14,891 nucleotides of DNA from Pseudomonadota bacterium (lineage in GTDB: Bacteria > Pseudomonadota > Alphaproteobacteria > Rhizobiales > Hyphomicrobiaceae), in NCBI GenBank assembly GCA_021813195.1, contig JAKALI010000040.1, forward strand, positions 1 through 14,891. Direction: 5' to 3'. The translations under genes and the position numbers were made by a program. The notes beneath the pieces are model-generated. The model saw only the letters and a list, made by a program, of their open reading frames with translations, searched no databases and was not told the DNA's origin. This document shows positions 14,451-14,891 of this stretch, one piece after another; the first letter of the stretch is position 1; every line of letters begins with the position of its first letter.

Positions 14451-14891
14451 TTAGGCCGGCGCCTGCGGTGCGCCCGCCGACTCCGACCCGCGCTGCCTCG
14501 CCAAGTCCGCGAGCGCCCGGCGATACTCGACCGGCATCACCTTCTTGAACATGGGGAGATGAGCCGCAAAATCGGCCAAGATCGCTTGAGCGCGCGCCGA
14601 GTTGGTGTAGTGCGCATGGCGCACGAGAAGAGCATGCAGGCGCTCAGCGTCCTGATACCGCATGTCTGCCATCACGGATGCAAGCGGCACGACCGCATCG
14701 CCCTTGCGCGACAACGCCTCCAGTGTCGCTGCATCAGCCGAAATCGGCTCCAATTCGACCATCTCGGTGTTGAGCCGGCTGGCGAAGTCTCCCGCTTCGT
14801 CGAGCACATATGCGATTCCGCCCGACATGCCAGCGGCAAAGTTGCGCCCCGTGGGGCCAAGAACGACGACGCAACCGCCGGTCATATATTC
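14451..14891 (-). CDS. gltB: Glutamate synthase large subunit, C-terminal part (cut by the right window edge)
   Basis: The last 146 residues of GltB; the frame is open at the right edge, so the gene continues outside the window. The visible part is the end of the C-terminal beta-helix (GXGXG) domain: [20 protein letters not shown] then [14 protein letters not shown], followed by the conserved closing helices ([28 protein letters not shown]) and [13 protein letters not shown]. The tail after that is rich in Ala, Gly and Pro (GAPQAPA) and variable in the family. In the full enzyme this domain sits beside the glutaminase and FMN/3Fe-4S synthase domains, which are not in view. gltD follows after 70 bases, as expected for the glutamate synthase operon. 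Confidence 0.93.
   Translation of the reverse strand, partial: EYMTGGCVVVLGPTGRNFAAGMSGGIAYVLDEAGDFASRLNTEMVELEPISADAATLEALSRKGDAVVPLASVMADMRYQDAERLHALLVRHAHYTNSARAQAILADFAAHLPMFKKVMPVEYRRALADLARQRGSESAGAPQAPA

Noticed and set aside
1..14891. CRISPR arrays, insertion sequences, tRNA genes, prophage or defence genes
   Set aside because: Searched by eye on both strands; no regularly spaced repeats, transposase motifs, tRNA arms or known defence families were seen.

Overview
The window looks like a chromosomal segment of a high-GC alphaproteobacterium, most likely of the order Hyphomicrobiales (Rhizobiales). That rests on gene families rather than a marker gene: a GapR/DUF2312 nucleoid protein, a DUF882 (M15-like) peptidase-family protein, a DUF459 SGNH-fold protein and an OxyR of the alphaproteobacterial kind. 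The genus cannot be resolved. No tRNA, rRNA, CRISPR array, insertion sequence, integrase or phage gene was seen, and base use is fairly uniform, so this reads as core or stable accessory chromosome rather than a recent island.

Layout. (1) 1-101: the 5' end of an unrecognised minus-strand gene that leaves the left edge. (2) 102-428: a control region with a perfect FNR/FixK-type box just ahead of a two-component pair, a NarX/DegS-type membrane histidine kinase (429-1961) and a NarL/LuxR-type response regulator (1954-2610) that overlap by 8 bases. (3) 2744-4684: agmatine deiminase and N-carbamoylputrescine amidase, the two-step route agmatine -> N-carbamoylputrescine -> putrescine, on the same strand as the two-component genes and possibly cotranscribed. 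(4) 4703-5494, minus: an exported protein that looks like an outer-membrane beta-barrel. (5) 5956-7572: an envelope protein with an N-terminal DUF882 domain and a roughly 350-residue Pro/Ala-rich tail, overlapping by 20 bases at its 3' end with the convergent oxyR (7553-8518, minus). (6) 8905-9189, minus: gapR, with a 12-bp GC-only hairpin between it and oxyR. (7) 9540-12244: an MltB-type lytic transglycosylase coupled by an ATGA overlap to a DUF459 protein. (8) 12381-12761, minus: a short hibernation-promoting factor. (9) 12941-14891, minus: gltD and the 3' end of gltB, glutamate synthase.

Biology. The window mixes nitrogen and polyamine metabolism (aguA/aguB, gltBD), redox and stress sensing (FNR-like box, OxyR, HPF) and cell-wall remodelling (DUF882 protein, MltB-type transglycosylase, DUF459 protein). 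No wholly new multi-gene system is evident. The most unusual points are the DUF459 protein, which lacks Ser, Asn and His at the positions where SGNH hydrolases normally carry them yet is tightly coupled to a lytic transglycosylase; perfect dyad elements of the CRP/FNR superfamily ahead of the histidine kinase and of hpf; the antisense overlap of oxyR with the DUF882 gene; and a 10-bp inverted repeat closing about 96 nt between the DUF459 gene and hpf.
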